Shown here one piece after another: positions 25,826 to 35,115 of a DNA stretch of 36,070 nt (position 1 is its first letter; each line of letters starts with the position of its first letter). A program made the translations under genes and the position numbers. The notes beneath the pieces were generated by a model. The model was not told the origin of the DNA. It worked only from the letters and a program-made list of their open reading frames with translations, and did no database searches. The DNA comes from Emcibacter sp. (GTDB lineage: Bacteria > Pseudomonadota > Alphaproteobacteria > Sphingomonadales > Emcibacteraceae). The stretch is from NCBI GenBank assembly GCA_021774875.1, contig JAJFIP010000060.1:1-36070 (forward strand), in the 5' to 3' direction.

Positions 25826-28138
25826 GTGAAAGCATGGTATTATGCAACGACTTCCCTTTGTGCCATTGGCATGATCACTACACCCCTTACCGCAACCGCC
25901 GCAGATGAAGATGATTCATTTGCCATTGATGAAATTATCGTGACCGCCCAGAAAAGGTCAGAAAATCTTCAAGCCGCCCCCCTTGCCATTTCAGCATTTA
26001 GCGGTGATCTTCTGCGCGAGGACGATATTTCCAACCTGCAGGATATTGGTAACCGGACACCGGGCTTGGTTTTTGCGGCTTTCAGCGTTGGCCAGCCTGA
26101 AATAGCCATTCGTGGTATCGGCACCAAGGAAGACGGCGCATCTGCGAGTGACAGTGTTGTGGTTAGCGTTGATGATGTATATATCGCTGCCAGAACGGCG
26201 CAGGTTTTTGATATATTTGATCTGGAACGGGTTGAAGTGCTGCGGGGACCACAGGGTACTCTGTATGGTAAAAACTCCATCGGTGGCTCCATAAACTTTG
26301 TTACCACCAAGCCAGGTGAGGAAACAGAAATCCGTGCCCGTCAGACCGTGGGTGATTATGGCCGTTTTGATACTGCCGCGATGATCAGTGGCCAGATTGC
26401 GGAAAATCTGTTTGGTAAAGTTTCCATCAGTCGCCGTGAATTTAATGGCTATTACAAAAATGTTCTGGTCGGTTCCGATCTGTTTGGCAAGCAACTTGGC
26501 GGCGGCGAAACCTTTGCTTACCGGGGTATGTTACGCTGGACACCCAGTGAAGATCTCGAAGTGATATTTAGCGCCGACGGTGCTGACGATAATATGGGCG
26601 ACAGCAACCGCGAGCCGGTTGGCAGCGCCGGCCCGCTGCATGATTGTGGTTGTGCTTCTGATCCCATAGCGGTCAATATTGCCCTTGGTGGCAGTACAAC
26701 GGCTTTTGATAGTTTGAATGATCTGGAAGGCTTTGCCAACCGCGATGTTGAGGGCTACTCCATAAAAGTCAACTGGGATCAGCCCTGGGGAACATTTACC
26801 TCCATATCCGCCTACCGCAAAAGCACTTTTGACTGGATTGAAGATTCAGAAGGTCTGCCCACAACCAATACATTTGTTGCCTTCAATGCGCCGACGGGAC
26901 CTGGCCCGGCTTTTGTTGCCCCGGCCACAGAAGGTTTTGCCTTTGACGTGGAAGATGCGGCGGTTGAAAATACCAAACAATATACCCAGGAATTTCGGGT
27001 TACATCTGGCGGCGAATCTGATTTGAGCTGGGTTGCCGGCCTATTTTATTCTCGCGAAGAAACTGACCGCATTGAAAGATTTACTTTCCGGTCCATTGGC
27101 CTGACTATAGGTGGCGTGGATTTCCCCAGTGATATGTCTTCGATTCAGACCAACGAATCAGACACCTTTGCCGCTTATGCAGATGGGTCTTATGACGTAT
27201 CCGACAAATTAACCGTTCGGGCGGGCATTCGTTATTCTACAGAGAAAAAAGATATGACGGCAGAAGGCATCCTTCACAGTGGTGTTGCTCTGTTGCTGCA
27301 GAATTTTGCCGAGGTTTCTGCGAGTGATCGCTGGAGCAACGTATCCTGGCGGGCAGTCGCCGATTATCAGGTCACGGAAGAAGCTATGGTTTACGGCAGT
27401 ATTTCCACAGGCTATAAATCTGGAGGGTTCACAGGCTCTGCATCCACAGGGGAAAGGGCCAGCACGCCGTTTGATTCTGAAAAAGCCACCAACTTTGAGG
27501 TTGGCCTGAAATCACAATTCTGGGATAATCGTGCGCGGGTGAATATTGCTGCCTTCTTTACCGATTACAAGAACCTTCAGGTCACCCGTTTCTTCCAGCC
27601 AGAAGGCAGCGGATTTGGTCAGTTTATCACTGAAAATGCCGGTGAAGCTGAGTTGAAGGGTGTCGAGGTTGAATATACCATATTGCTGACCGAAGAGTTT
27701 GAAGTCGGCGGCAGTTATGCCTATCTTGATGCGGAATATACCGAGTTTACCGGAACGCCAAGTGTTACCGGAACAGGTGATTTCACCGGTAATACTCTGC
27801 GTCAGGCACCGGAGCATAGCTTCAGCTCCTATGCCAAATACACTTTGCAACTGGAAGACGGCAGCTCACTTTCTGCCAAGGTCAATTATCGTTATCAGTC
27901 CCTGACTTTTTATGACCCCAATAATAACGACATCACAACCATCCCCGCTTATGATATTTGGGATGCGCGGCTGGCGTGGAATTCTCCCGATGGTAAATGG
28001 GAGCTGGCTGGCTGGGTCAAGAATATCAGTAACGAGGAATACCGCACCCATGTCTTCTCCCAGCGCGGCAGTCGTATTGCCTTCGCCTTGTTTGGTGCGC
28101 CAAGAACTTATGGCTTTACAGGCACCTATACATTCTAA
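25826..28138 (+). CDS. TonB-dependent receptor without STN domain
   Basis: This 770-residue outer-membrane receptor has a short signal peptide (cleavage near ATAADED), a TonB-box-like DEIIVTAQKR near 30-39, a plug with RGIGTKEDG and LRGPQGTLYGKNSIGGSIN, and a barrel ending in GFTGTYTF. The start is GTG 25826 with AGGAGA five bases upstream. It shares long similar blocks with the upstream receptor (for example DFTGNTLRQAP in both, and DWIEDSEGLP against SWLEDSTGLP), so the two are tandem paralogues. One signals; this one only transports. It looks like the sphingomonad-type receptors used for bulky organic compounds as well as siderophores, and the substrate is unknown. A hairpin terminator follows. 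Confidence 0.93.
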   Translation: MKAWYYATTSLCAIGMITTPLTATAADEDDSFAIDEIIVTAQKRSENLQAAPLAISAFSGDLLREDDISNLQDIGNRTPGLVFAAFSVGQPEIAIRGIGTKEDGASASDSVVVSVDDVYIAARTAQVFDIFDLERVEVLRGPQGTLYGKNSIGGSINFVTTKPGEETEIRARQTVGDYGRFDTAAMISGQIAENLFGKVSISRREFNGYYKNVLVGSDLFGKQLGGGETFAYRGMLRWTPSEDLEVIFSADGADDNMGDSNREPVGSAGPLHDCGCASDPIAVNIALGGSTTAFDSLNDLEGFANRDVEGYSIKVNWDQPWGTFTSISAYRKSTFDWIEDSEGLPTTNTFVAFNAPTGPGPAFVAPATEGFAFDVEDAAVENTKQYTQEFRVTSGGESDLSWVAGLFYSREETDRIERFTFRSIGLTIGGVDFPSDMSSIQTNESDTFAAYADGSYDVSDKLTVRAGIRYSTEKKDMTAEGILHSGVALLLQNFAEVSASDRWSNVSWRAVADYQVTEEAMVYGSISTGYKSGGFTGSASTGERASTPFDSEKATNFEVGLKSQFWDNRARVNIAAFFTDYKNLQVTRFFQPEGSGFGQFITENAGEAELKGVEVEYTILLTEEFEVGGSYAYLDAEYTEFTGTPSVTGTGDFTGNTLRQAPEHSFSSYAKYTLQLEDGSSLSAKVNYRYQSLTFYDPNNNDITTIPAYDIWDARLAWNSPDGKWELAGWVKNISNEEYRTHVFSQRGSRIAFALFGAPRTYGFTGTYTF

Positions 28139-28151
28139 TTGCTGATTATTT

Positions 28152-28213
28152 AAGGCCCGGTTGAAAGAGCATGTTAAATATGCAACAGTTGCTCCAACAA
28201 CCGGGCCTTTTCT
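28152..28213 (+). terminator. Strong hairpin terminator after the receptor locus
   Basis: AAGGCCCGGTTG (28152-28163) pairs perfectly over 12 bases with CAACCGGGCCTT (28198-28209) and is followed by a short T-run. A second stem (GAGCA 28167-28171 with TGCTC 28190-28194) sits inside the loop. It closes the receptor operon and separates it from the transporter genes. The A/T-flanked stem could act on either strand. Confidence 0.85.
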
Positions 28214-28241
28214 ATGCCATATAAAATAATTGGGAGCTTAA

Positions 28242-28556
28242 ATGTCACTGCCTGAAACTGAAAAATGTCTTGCCCACCCCAAATTTAAACAGCTTGTCCA
28301 CGCCCGTGGCAGGTTCAGCTTTTTATTCAGTCTGATCATCACGGCGGGTTACGGCTTCTTTGTGCTGGGCATGTCCTATGCGCCCAGGTTTATGTCTAGT
28401 CCGATTCAAGAAGGCAGGATGATGACCTACGGCATTTTAACGGCTGTGTTGGTGATCGTGAGCGGAATGGTCTGTTCAGGCATATATATCTGGTGGGCCA
28501 ACAGGAAATTTGATGTGCTAAAGGCGGAATTGTTGAAAGAGTTGGGGTATGAGTAA
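28242..28556 (+). CDS. DUF485 (YjcH-like) small membrane protein
   Basis: This 104-residue protein has two membrane helices (FLFSLIITAGYGFFVLGMSYA near 27-47 and YGILTAVLVIVSGMVCSGIYIWWA near 65-88). It carries the DUF485 pattern, a charged N-terminus HPKFKQLVHARGRFSF and a C-terminal WWANRKFDVL. DUF485 proteins are nearly always encoded just before ActP-type symporters and are thought to assist them. GGGAG precedes the ATG, and the gene overlaps actP by 8 bases. Confidence 0.92.
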   Translation: MSLPETEKCLAHPKFKQLVHARGRFSFLFSLIITAGYGFFVLGMSYAPRFMSSPIQEGRMMTYGILTAVLVIVSGMVCSGIYIWWANRKFDVLKAELLKELGYE

Positions 28557-30213
28557 AAAAACTGTTTTTGCAATACTGGCCACAATCGGTGCGCCCGGCA
28601 TGGCATTTGCTGCCACTGCTGTACCTCTGGGCGAAGTGGATAAGCAACCCCTTAATATTACAGCTATAGCCATGTTCTTTATTTTCGTTATGGCGACACT
28701 TGGCATCACATGGTGGGCGGCCCGTCATACCAAGACCAAGGATGATTTCTATGCCGCAGGTGGTGGTATCAAGCCATGGCAGAATGGCACGGCCATAGCC
28801 GGGGATTTCATGTCGGCGGCGACTTTTCTCGGCATCACCGGGGCCATATACGGCTTTGGTTTTGATGCGCTGATTCTGGCGGTTGGCGTGATGGCGGCAT
28901 GGCCGGTGATTTTATTTCTGATTGCCGAACGCTTGCGCAATCTGGGCAGTTATACCTTCATTGATGTGGTTTCATACCGGCTGGAGAAAAAACCGATCAG
29001 GATTATTTCTGCCATTGGCTCCTTATCGGTTGTTATATTTTATTTGATTGCCCAGATGGTTGGCGCGGGCAAACTGATCCAACTGTTATTTGGTCTGGAT
29101 TATGTCTATGCGGTGATATTGGTCAGCTTCCTGATGATTTGTTATGTCAGCTTTGGCGGTATGTTGGCAACCACATGGGTGCAGTTGATCAAGGCGATTC
29201 TGTTGCTGATCGGGGGAACTTTCATTGCCTTCATGGTGATGAAAAGCTTTAATTTCAGTTTTGAAGCTGTGCTTGGCAGTGCCACAAAAGTGCATCCCAA
29301 GGGCAATGCTATCCTCGCGCCCGGCTTGTGGATGACCAGCCCGGTTGCTATTATTTCCATCGGCCTGACCATGATGTTCGGCATTATGGGGCTGCCCCAT
29401 ATCCTGATGCGCTTCTTTACGGTGAAGGATGCCAAAGATGCCCGCAAGTCGGTTTTTGTCGCGACAACCCTGATGGGTTATTTCTATATCCTGATCATTA
29501 TTATTGGCTTTGGTGCCATGACTTTTGTTATGGGCAATCCTGATTATCATGATGCAGTCGGCAAAATTTTAGGCGGCGGTAATATGGTGGCGCTACATCT
29601 GACCCATTTTATGGGCGGTAACCTGATGCTTGGCTTTATGTCGGCAGTGGCCTTTGCGACCATCCTTGCGGTGGTTGCCGGATTGACCTTGGCCGGGGCG
29701 GCGACTATTGCCCATGATCTATATGCCAAGACCTTTAAAACCACCCCGACCACCAGCGTTGAGGAAATCAGGGTATCACGGATTGCAACCTTTGCTCTGG
29801 GCGGTATTTCAGTGGTTCTGGGTATTGCCTTTGAGCATCAGAATGTGGCTTTTGTCGCCTCACTGGCCCTTGCCATTGCCGCGAGTGTGAATTTTCCCAT
29901 CCTGATCATGTCCATGTATTGGCGAGGCATGACCACCAGTGGGGCGGTGGCTGGCGGCGTTGTCGGGCTGGTTTTGTCCATTGGCCTGATTATACTGGGG
30001 CCAGGGGTTTGGGTGTCTGTGATCGGCAATGCAGAGCCTGTTTACCCCCATATATATCCCACCTTCTATTCCATGCCGTTGGCCTTTGCTGCTATCTGGC
30101 TGTTTTCAGTGCTGGATAAATCTGCACGGGCGAAAAATGAAATTGCCCGGTTTGATGAACAATATGTCCGTTCTGAAACCGGAATCGGTATTTCCGGGGC
30201 CAGTAAACATTAA
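28549..30213 (+). CDS. actP: Cation/acetate symporter ActP
   Basis: This 554-residue sodium:solute symporter matches E. coli ActP along its whole length. Shared blocks include AIAGDFMSAATFLGI, WPVILFLIAERLRNLG, LIAQMVGAGKLIQLLFGL, FGGMLATTWVQLIKA, GLPHILMRFFTVKDA and AVAFATILAVVAGLTLAGA. It has an N-terminal signal-like helix and about 13 membrane segments. It imports acetate and related short monocarboxylates with a cation. It is translationally coupled to the DUF485 gene. The formate dehydrogenase genes start 68 bases later, so short-chain acid use may be a shared theme, although a common transcript is not proven. Confidence 0.95.
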   Translation: MSKKTVFAILATIGAPGMAFAATAVPLGEVDKQPLNITAIAMFFIFVMATLGITWWAARHTKTKDDFYAAGGGIKPWQNGTAIAGDFMSAATFLGITGAIYGFGFDALILAVGVMAAWPVILFLIAERLRNLGSYTFIDVVSYRLEKKPIRIISAIGSLSVVIFYLIAQMVGAGKLIQLLFGLDYVYAVILVSFLMICYVSFGGMLATTWVQLIKAILLLIGGTFIAFMVMKSFNFSFEAVLGSATKVHPKGNAILAPGLWMTSPVAIISIGLTMMFGIMGLPHILMRFFTVKDAKDARKSVFVATTLMGYFYILIIIIGFGAMTFVMGNPDYHDAVGKILGGGNMVALHLTHFMGGNLMLGFMSAVAFATILAVVAGLTLAGAATIAHDLYAKTFKTTPTTSVEEIRVSRIATFALGGISVVLGIAFEHQNVAFVASLALAIAASVNFPILIMSMYWRGMTTSGAVAGGVVGLVLSIGLIILGPGVWVSVIGNAEPVYPHIYPTFYSMPLAFAAIWLFSVLDKSARAKNEIARFDEQYVRSETGIGISGASKH

Positions 30214-30280
30214 TTTTCATTATTGAATTGTATGAGGGAACAAGCGGCATTAGTATGCTTCCTTTTAAAAAGGATGACAT

Positions 30281-30772
30281 GTGCTAAATGATAAGACCCA
30301 CCTTGAAAAGGCTGAGTGGGATGAAACCGAAGCCCGGCAGGTGATAGAGCAGTTTACAGGCTTGAAAGGGGGTCTGATGGAAGCCCTGCATGGGCTGCAA
30401 CATGCCTTTGGCTTTATTCCAAAACCAAGCTACGACTTGCTTGCTGATGTTTTTAACCTTTCAAAAGCTGAAATTTACGGCGTCAAAAGTTTCTATCATG
30501 ATTTCAAGAGTGAGCCTCAGGGCCATCATGTGATTCAGATTTGTCAGGCGGAATCCTGTCAGGCACGGGGCAGTCGGGCTTTGACGAGACATGTACAGGA
30601 ATTATTGGGAATAAAGCTCGGCCAAACTACCCATGACGGACATTTCACGCTGGAGGCGGTCTATTGTCTGGGCAATTGCGCGGTATCCCCCAATATCACT
30701 TTCGATGGCAAACTTCATGGCCGCATGAGTGAGGACAATTTTGACGGCCTGTTGAAAAAGGTCGCGCTATGA
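30281..30772 (+). CDS. fdsG: NAD-dependent formate dehydrogenase gamma subunit (FdsG, NuoE-like)
   Basis: This 163-residue NuoE-like subunit has a helical N-terminus and a thioredoxin-fold [2Fe-2S] domain. The ligand Cys are in CQAESCQARGS (near 87-97) and CLGNCAVSPN (near 131-140), giving C-x4-C and C-x3-C. It relays electrons within the soluble FdsGBA complex. The start is GTG 30281, chosen because AAGGA stands 6-7 bases upstream and no ATG fits. It overlaps fdsB by 4 bases (ATGA). Confidence 0.93.
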   Translation: MLNDKTHLEKAEWDETEARQVIEQFTGLKGGLMEALHGLQHAFGFIPKPSYDLLADVFNLSKAEIYGVKSFYHDFKSEPQGHHVIQICQAESCQARGSRALTRHVQELLGIKLGQTTHDGHFTLEAVYCLGNCAVSPNITFDGKLHGRMSEDNFDGLLKKVAL

Positions 30773-32310
30773 GTGATCTTGTGACCCTATATGTGCCATT
30801 GGAAACCACAGCTTTGTCATTGGGGGCCGACGAACTTGTCATTGCCATCTGCCAGGAAGCGGCAAGGCGGGGGCAGGATGTGGAGATCATTCGCAATGGC
30901 AGCTGGGGCATGAGCTGGCTTGAGCCTTTGGTAGAGGTAGAAACCGATAAGGGACGTATCGCTTACGGTAATGTGACAGTAGAAGATGTTCCCGGTTTAT
31001 TTGCTGCCGGGTTCCTCACCGGCGGCGATCATGCCTTATGTCAGGGGCTGACAGCTGATATTTCCTACCTCAAAACCCAGGACCGCTTGACGTTTGCCCG
31101 CTGTGGCCTGATTGATGCCCTGTCACTGGATGACTATCAGTTGAACGGTGGTTTTCTGGGCTTGAAAAAGGCCCTTGAGATGACCCCCGAACAGATAGTG
31201 GATCAGGTAACAAAGAGCGGTTTGCGCGGGCGCGGCGGCGCGGCATTTCCCACCGGGATCAAATGGAATACGGTGCTGGGTGCGGAAGGGGAGCAGAAAT
31301 ATATCTGCTGCAATGCCGACGAAGGCGACAGCGGTACTTTCGCCGACCGTATTCTCATGGAAAGCGACCCCTACTGCCTGATCGAAGGTATGATCATTGC
31401 CGGATTGGCTGTGGGCGCGACAGAAGGCTATATTTATCTGCGGTCTGAATATCCGCTCTGTAAGGAGATTCTGGGAGAAGCCCTGATCAATGCCCGCGCA
31501 GATGGCTGGCTTGGTAGGGACATTAGAGGGTCGGGCAAGGCGTTCGATTTGCAAATTCGTATGGGGGCCGGGTCTTATGTCTGCGGCGAGGAAACCGCCA
31601 TGCTCGACAGTCTGGAAGGTAAGCGCGGCATGGTCAGGGCCAAACCGCCCCTGCCCGCCATTCACGGATTATTCGGCCAGCCTACAGTGGTCAATAATGT
31701 TTTGTCTTTGGCCAGCGTGCCGATCATTATGGCGCGGGGGGCCAAATTTTATCAGGATTTTGGTCTGGGACGTTCCCGTGGTACAATAGCGTTCCAGCTT
31801 GCGGGAAATATTGCCCGTGGCGGACTGGTGGAAAAGGCCTTTGGCATCGATCTGCGGGAACTTGTCGAAGACTACGGCGGTGGCACTTATACCAATACGG
31901 CCATTAAGGCTGTGCAGGTTGGTGGCCCGCTCGGCGCTTATTTATCGGCAGATGATCTGGACTTGCCCATGGATTATGAGGCTTTTTCACAAGCAGGCGC
32001 GGTGCTGGGCCACGGCGGTATTGTGGTCTTTGACGGGTCAGCAGATATGGCTGAACAGGCGAAATTTGCCTTTGATTTCTGCGCTGTGGAAAGTTGCGGT
32101 AAATGCACGCCCTGTCGCATTGGTTCAGTGCGCGGATCGGAACTGATCGCAAAAATTCAGGCGGGCGAGAATAGCCAGCAGAATCTGGATATGGTCAGGG
32201 ATTTATGTGATGTGATGGAAGCGGGATCTTTATGTGCCATGGGCGGCATGACGCCAATCCCGGTCTTAAGTGCAATTAAAAATTGGCCCAAAGATTTTAA
32301 AACGGAATGA
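30769..32310 (+). CDS. fdsB: NAD-dependent formate dehydrogenase beta subunit (FdsB, NuoF-like)
   Basis: This 513-residue diaphorase subunit reduces NAD with electrons from formate. An N-terminal thioredoxin-like domain (about 1-115) carries no obvious Fe-S Cys set. The NuoF core follows, with GLRGRGGAAFPTGIKW (NADH/FMN), CCNADEGDSGTFADR and YVCGEETAMLDSLEGKRG. The C-terminal [4Fe-4S] motif is ESCGKCTPCRIGS, with a later Cys in SLCAMGG. Its order after fdsG and before fdsA matches Rhodobacter and Cupriavidus fds operons. Its stop directly abuts the fdsA start. Confidence 0.95.
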   Translation: MSDLVTLYVPLETTALSLGADELVIAICQEAARRGQDVEIIRNGSWGMSWLEPLVEVETDKGRIAYGNVTVEDVPGLFAAGFLTGGDHALCQGLTADISYLKTQDRLTFARCGLIDALSLDDYQLNGGFLGLKKALEMTPEQIVDQVTKSGLRGRGGAAFPTGIKWNTVLGAEGEQKYICCNADEGDSGTFADRILMESDPYCLIEGMIIAGLAVGATEGYIYLRSEYPLCKEILGEALINARADGWLGRDIRGSGKAFDLQIRMGAGSYVCGEETAMLDSLEGKRGMVRAKPPLPAIHGLFGQPTVVNNVLSLASVPIIMARGAKFYQDFGLGRSRGTIAFQLAGNIARGGLVEKAFGIDLRELVEDYGGGTYTNTAIKAVQVGGPLGAYLSADDLDLPMDYEAFSQAGAVLGHGGIVVFDGSADMAEQAKFAFDFCAVESCGKCTPCRIGSVRGSELIAKIQAGENSQQNLDMVRDLCDVMEAGSLCAMGGMTPIPVLSAIKNWPKDFKTE

Positions 32311-35115
32311 ATGATGATCATTGAAAAAGATTTTGGCACCCCGGAAGTCAATTCGGATACTACTGTCACTCTTGATATTGATGGCAAGTCGGTCTCGGTT
32401 GCAGAGGGCACCAGTATTATGCGGGCTGCTGGCGTAGCGGGCACCGACATCCCGAGCCTTTGTGCCACAGACTGTCTTGAAAGCTTCGGTTCCTGTCGCT
32501 TGTGTCTGGTGGAAATAGATGGACGAAAGGGCACGCCCGCATCCTGCACTACACCCGCAGAAGACGGCATGAAAGTCTCCACCCAGTCCGACCGTCTGAC
32601 AGAACTCCGGCGCGGGGTGATGGATCTTTATCTGTCTGACCATCCTGATGATGACGACCTGCCGCTGCATGATCTGGCAAAACTGTTGGGTATGCGTGAA
32701 AGCCGCTACGGATCAGAAGGACATAACCATCTGAAATCCATCATTGATGACAGCAATCCTTACTTTAGTTTCGATGGCTCCAAATGTATCCTCTGCTCCC
32801 GTTGTGTGCGTGCTTGCGAAGAAGTGCAGGGAACTTTTGCCTTGACGGTGGAAGGGCGCGGTTTTGACAGCCAGATTACAGCGGGAGTGGCTCAGGATTT
32901 TCTGACCAGTGACTGTGTGTCCTGTGGCGCATGTGTTGATGCCTGTCCAACGGACAGTCTGCTGGAAAAGAATGTCATAGAGAATGGAAAACCGGATCAT
33001 AGTGTCATTACCACTTGCGCCTATTGCGGGGTGGGATGTGGCTTCAAGGCAGAACTGAATATAGGCGAGGTTGTTCGCATGACCCCGTGGAAAGATGGCA
33101 TGGCCAATCATGGCCATAGTTGCGTCAAGGGCCGATTCGCGTGGGAATATGCTTTCCATGAGGACCGCATAACCAAACCCATGATCCGGGAAAATATTAC
33201 CGACCCTTGGGCTGAAGTAGGCTGGGACGAGGCCATTGAATTTGCCGCCAAGCGTCTGAAATCCATTCAGGAACAACATGGCCGGAAATCCATTGGCGGT
33301 ATTACCTCATCGCGCTGTACCAATGAAGAAGTTTATGTGGTTCAGAAAATGATCAGAACCGCCTTCGGCAATAACAATGTGGATACCTGTGCCCGGGTCT
33401 GCCATAGTCCGACCGGATATGGCTTGAATCAAACCCTGGGAACTTCTGCGGGAACCCAGACCTTTGACAGTGTGATGGATGCTGATGTGATTCTGGTGAT
33501 CGGGGCTAACCCCACCGATGCTCATCCGGTCTTTGCCAGTCGTATGAAAAGCCGACTGCGTCAGGGTGCGCGACTGATCGTTATCGACCCCCGCGCCATT
33601 GATCTGGTCAAAACCCCTCATATCAGGGCTGATTATCACTTGTCGCTGCTGCCGGGAAATAATGTGGCGGTGATCAATGCGCTGGCCCATGCGATCGTGG
33701 AAGAGGGTCTGGAAGATAAGGGCTATGTCGATGAGCGTTGTGATGATCAGGCATATGCTGACTGGCGGGATTTTATCCTGGAGAGCAAAAATTCACCGGA
33801 AGCCATAGAGCAATATTCAAGCGTTCCGGCAGATGATTTGAGGGCTGCAGCAAGGCTTTATGCCTCAGGACGTAAATCAGCGATTTTTTATGGTCTGGGT
33901 ATCACCGAACATTCCCAAGGCTCAACGGCGGTGATGGCCTTGGCTAATCTTGCCATGTTGACCGGAAATATTGGATTTTCAGGAGCCGGAGTAAATCCGC
34001 TCCGGGGTCAGAATAATGTGCAAGGCTCATGTGATATGGGCTCTTTCCCCCATGAGCTGCCCGGATACCGCCCGGTCGGTGATGATGAGGTGCGCGGCAG
34101 TTTTGAGGCCGACTGGGGTGTGGGCCTTGACAGCGAGGCTGGCCTTCGAATTCCCAATATGTTTGATGAGGCTGTGGCGGGCAGCTATCGGGGCATGTAT
34201 ATTCAGGGCGAAGATGTAGCCCAGAGCGACCCAAATACCCGCCATGTGGAAGCGGCTTTAAAAAATCTCGACTGTCTGATTGTCCAGGATTTATTCCTCA
34301 ATGAAACCGCCCGCTTTGCCCATGTGTTTTTTCCCGGCACCAGTTTTCTGGAAAAGGACGGCACCTTTACCAATGCAGAGAGGCGCATCAGCATGGTGAA
34401 TAAGGCGGTGGAACCTTTGGCCGGGCTTGATGAATGGGAAATTACCTGTCGTCTGTCGCGGGCTATGGGGTACGATATGTCCTATGACAATCCTTCACAG
34501 ATCATGGATGAAATTGCCCGCCTGACGCCAACCTTTACCAACGTCAGTTTTGATAAAATACACGCCGAGGGCAGTGTGCAATGGCCGTGTAACCCATCGG
34601 CTCCTGATGGTACCCCGATCATGCATGTGGGTGGCTTTGTGCGGGGAAAAGGCAATTTTGTCATCACAGAATTTGTGCCGACAACAGAAAAAGTAAGCCG
34701 CCGTTTTCCGCTAATCCTGACCACTGGCCGAATCCTGAGCCAGTATAATGTTGGCGCCCAGACCCGCCGGACGGAAAATAATATCTGGCATGATCAGGAT
34801 GTGGTGGAAATTCATATCAAGGATGCCGAAGACCGGGGCATCAGGGACGGCGACTGGATCAATATCCAGAGCCGCATGGGCGATACCACTCTACGTGCGG
34901 TGATTTCAGAACGTATGCAGCCGGGGGTGATTTACACCACCTTCCATATGCCAGAATCCGGCGCCAATGTGGTGACCACGGATAATGCCGACTGGGCCAC
35001 CAGTTGCCCCGAATATAAAGTCACAGCCGTTGAAGTCAGGCTGACAAATCACAGGTCCGACTGGCAGGAAGAATTTGAGCATTTCTCTGAAGACACAAGA
35101 CATATTGCAGAATGA
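32311..35115 (+). CDS. fdsA: NAD-dependent formate dehydrogenase alpha (Mo-bisMGD) subunit FdsA, lacking the His-Cys cluster motif
   Basis: This 934-residue catalytic subunit oxidises formate to CO2 at a bis-MGD molybdenum centre. Seen are an N-terminal [2Fe-2S] set (Cys51, 62, 65, 79), two ferredoxin clusters (Cys159/162/165/169 and 202/205/208/212), the FDH [4Fe-4S] set (Cys236/239/243/271) and the active site RVCHSPTGYG, with Cys364 as Mo ligand (not selenocysteine) and His365. The usual HPxDCxxCxxxxxC cluster segment after the first domain is absent: residues 111-127 read HPDDDDLPLHDLAKLLG, about 7 residues shorter and without Cys. The rest is typical of Rhodobacter-type FdsA. The ATG follows the fdsB stop with no gap. 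The stop abuts the convergent phosphatase gene, so fdsC and fdsD do not follow. Confidence 0.95.
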   Translation: MMIIEKDFGTPEVNSDTTVTLDIDGKSVSVAEGTSIMRAAGVAGTDIPSLCATDCLESFGSCRLCLVEIDGRKGTPASCTTPAEDGMKVSTQSDRLTELRRGVMDLYLSDHPDDDDLPLHDLAKLLGMRESRYGSEGHNHLKSIIDDSNPYFSFDGSKCILCSRCVRACEEVQGTFALTVEGRGFDSQITAGVAQDFLTSDCVSCGACVDACPTDSLLEKNVIENGKPDHSVITTCAYCGVGCGFKAELNIGEVVRMTPWKDGMANHGHSCVKGRFAWEYAFHEDRITKPMIRENITDPWAEVGWDEAIEFAAKRLKSIQEQHGRKSIGGITSSRCTNEEVYVVQKMIRTAFGNNNVDTCARVCHSPTGYGLNQTLGTSAGTQTFDSVMDADVILVIGANPTDAHPVFASRMKSRLRQGARLIVIDPRAIDLVKTPHIRADYHLSLLPGNNVAVINALAHAIVEEGLEDKGYVDERCDDQAYADWRDFILESKNSPEAIEQYSSVPADDLRAAARLYASGRKSAIFYGLGITEHSQGSTAVMALANLAMLTGNIGFSGAGVNPLRGQNNVQGSCDMGSFPHELPGYRPVGDDEVRGSFEADWGVGLDSEAGLRIPNMFDEAVAGSYRGMYIQGEDVAQSDPNTRHVEAALKNLDCLIVQDLFLNETARFAHVFFPGTSFLEKDGTFTNAERRISMVNKAVEPLAGLDEWEITCRLSRAMGYDMSYDNPSQIMDEIARLTPTFTNVSFDKIHAEGSVQWPCNPSAPDGTPIMHVGGFVRGKGNFVITEFVPTTEKVSRRFPLILTTGRILSQYNVGAQTRRTENNIWHDQDVVEIHIKDAEDRGIRDGDWINIQSRMGDTTLRAVISERMQPGVIYTTFHMPESGANVVTTDNADWATSCPEYKVTAVEVRLTNHRSDWQEEFEHFSEDTRHIAE

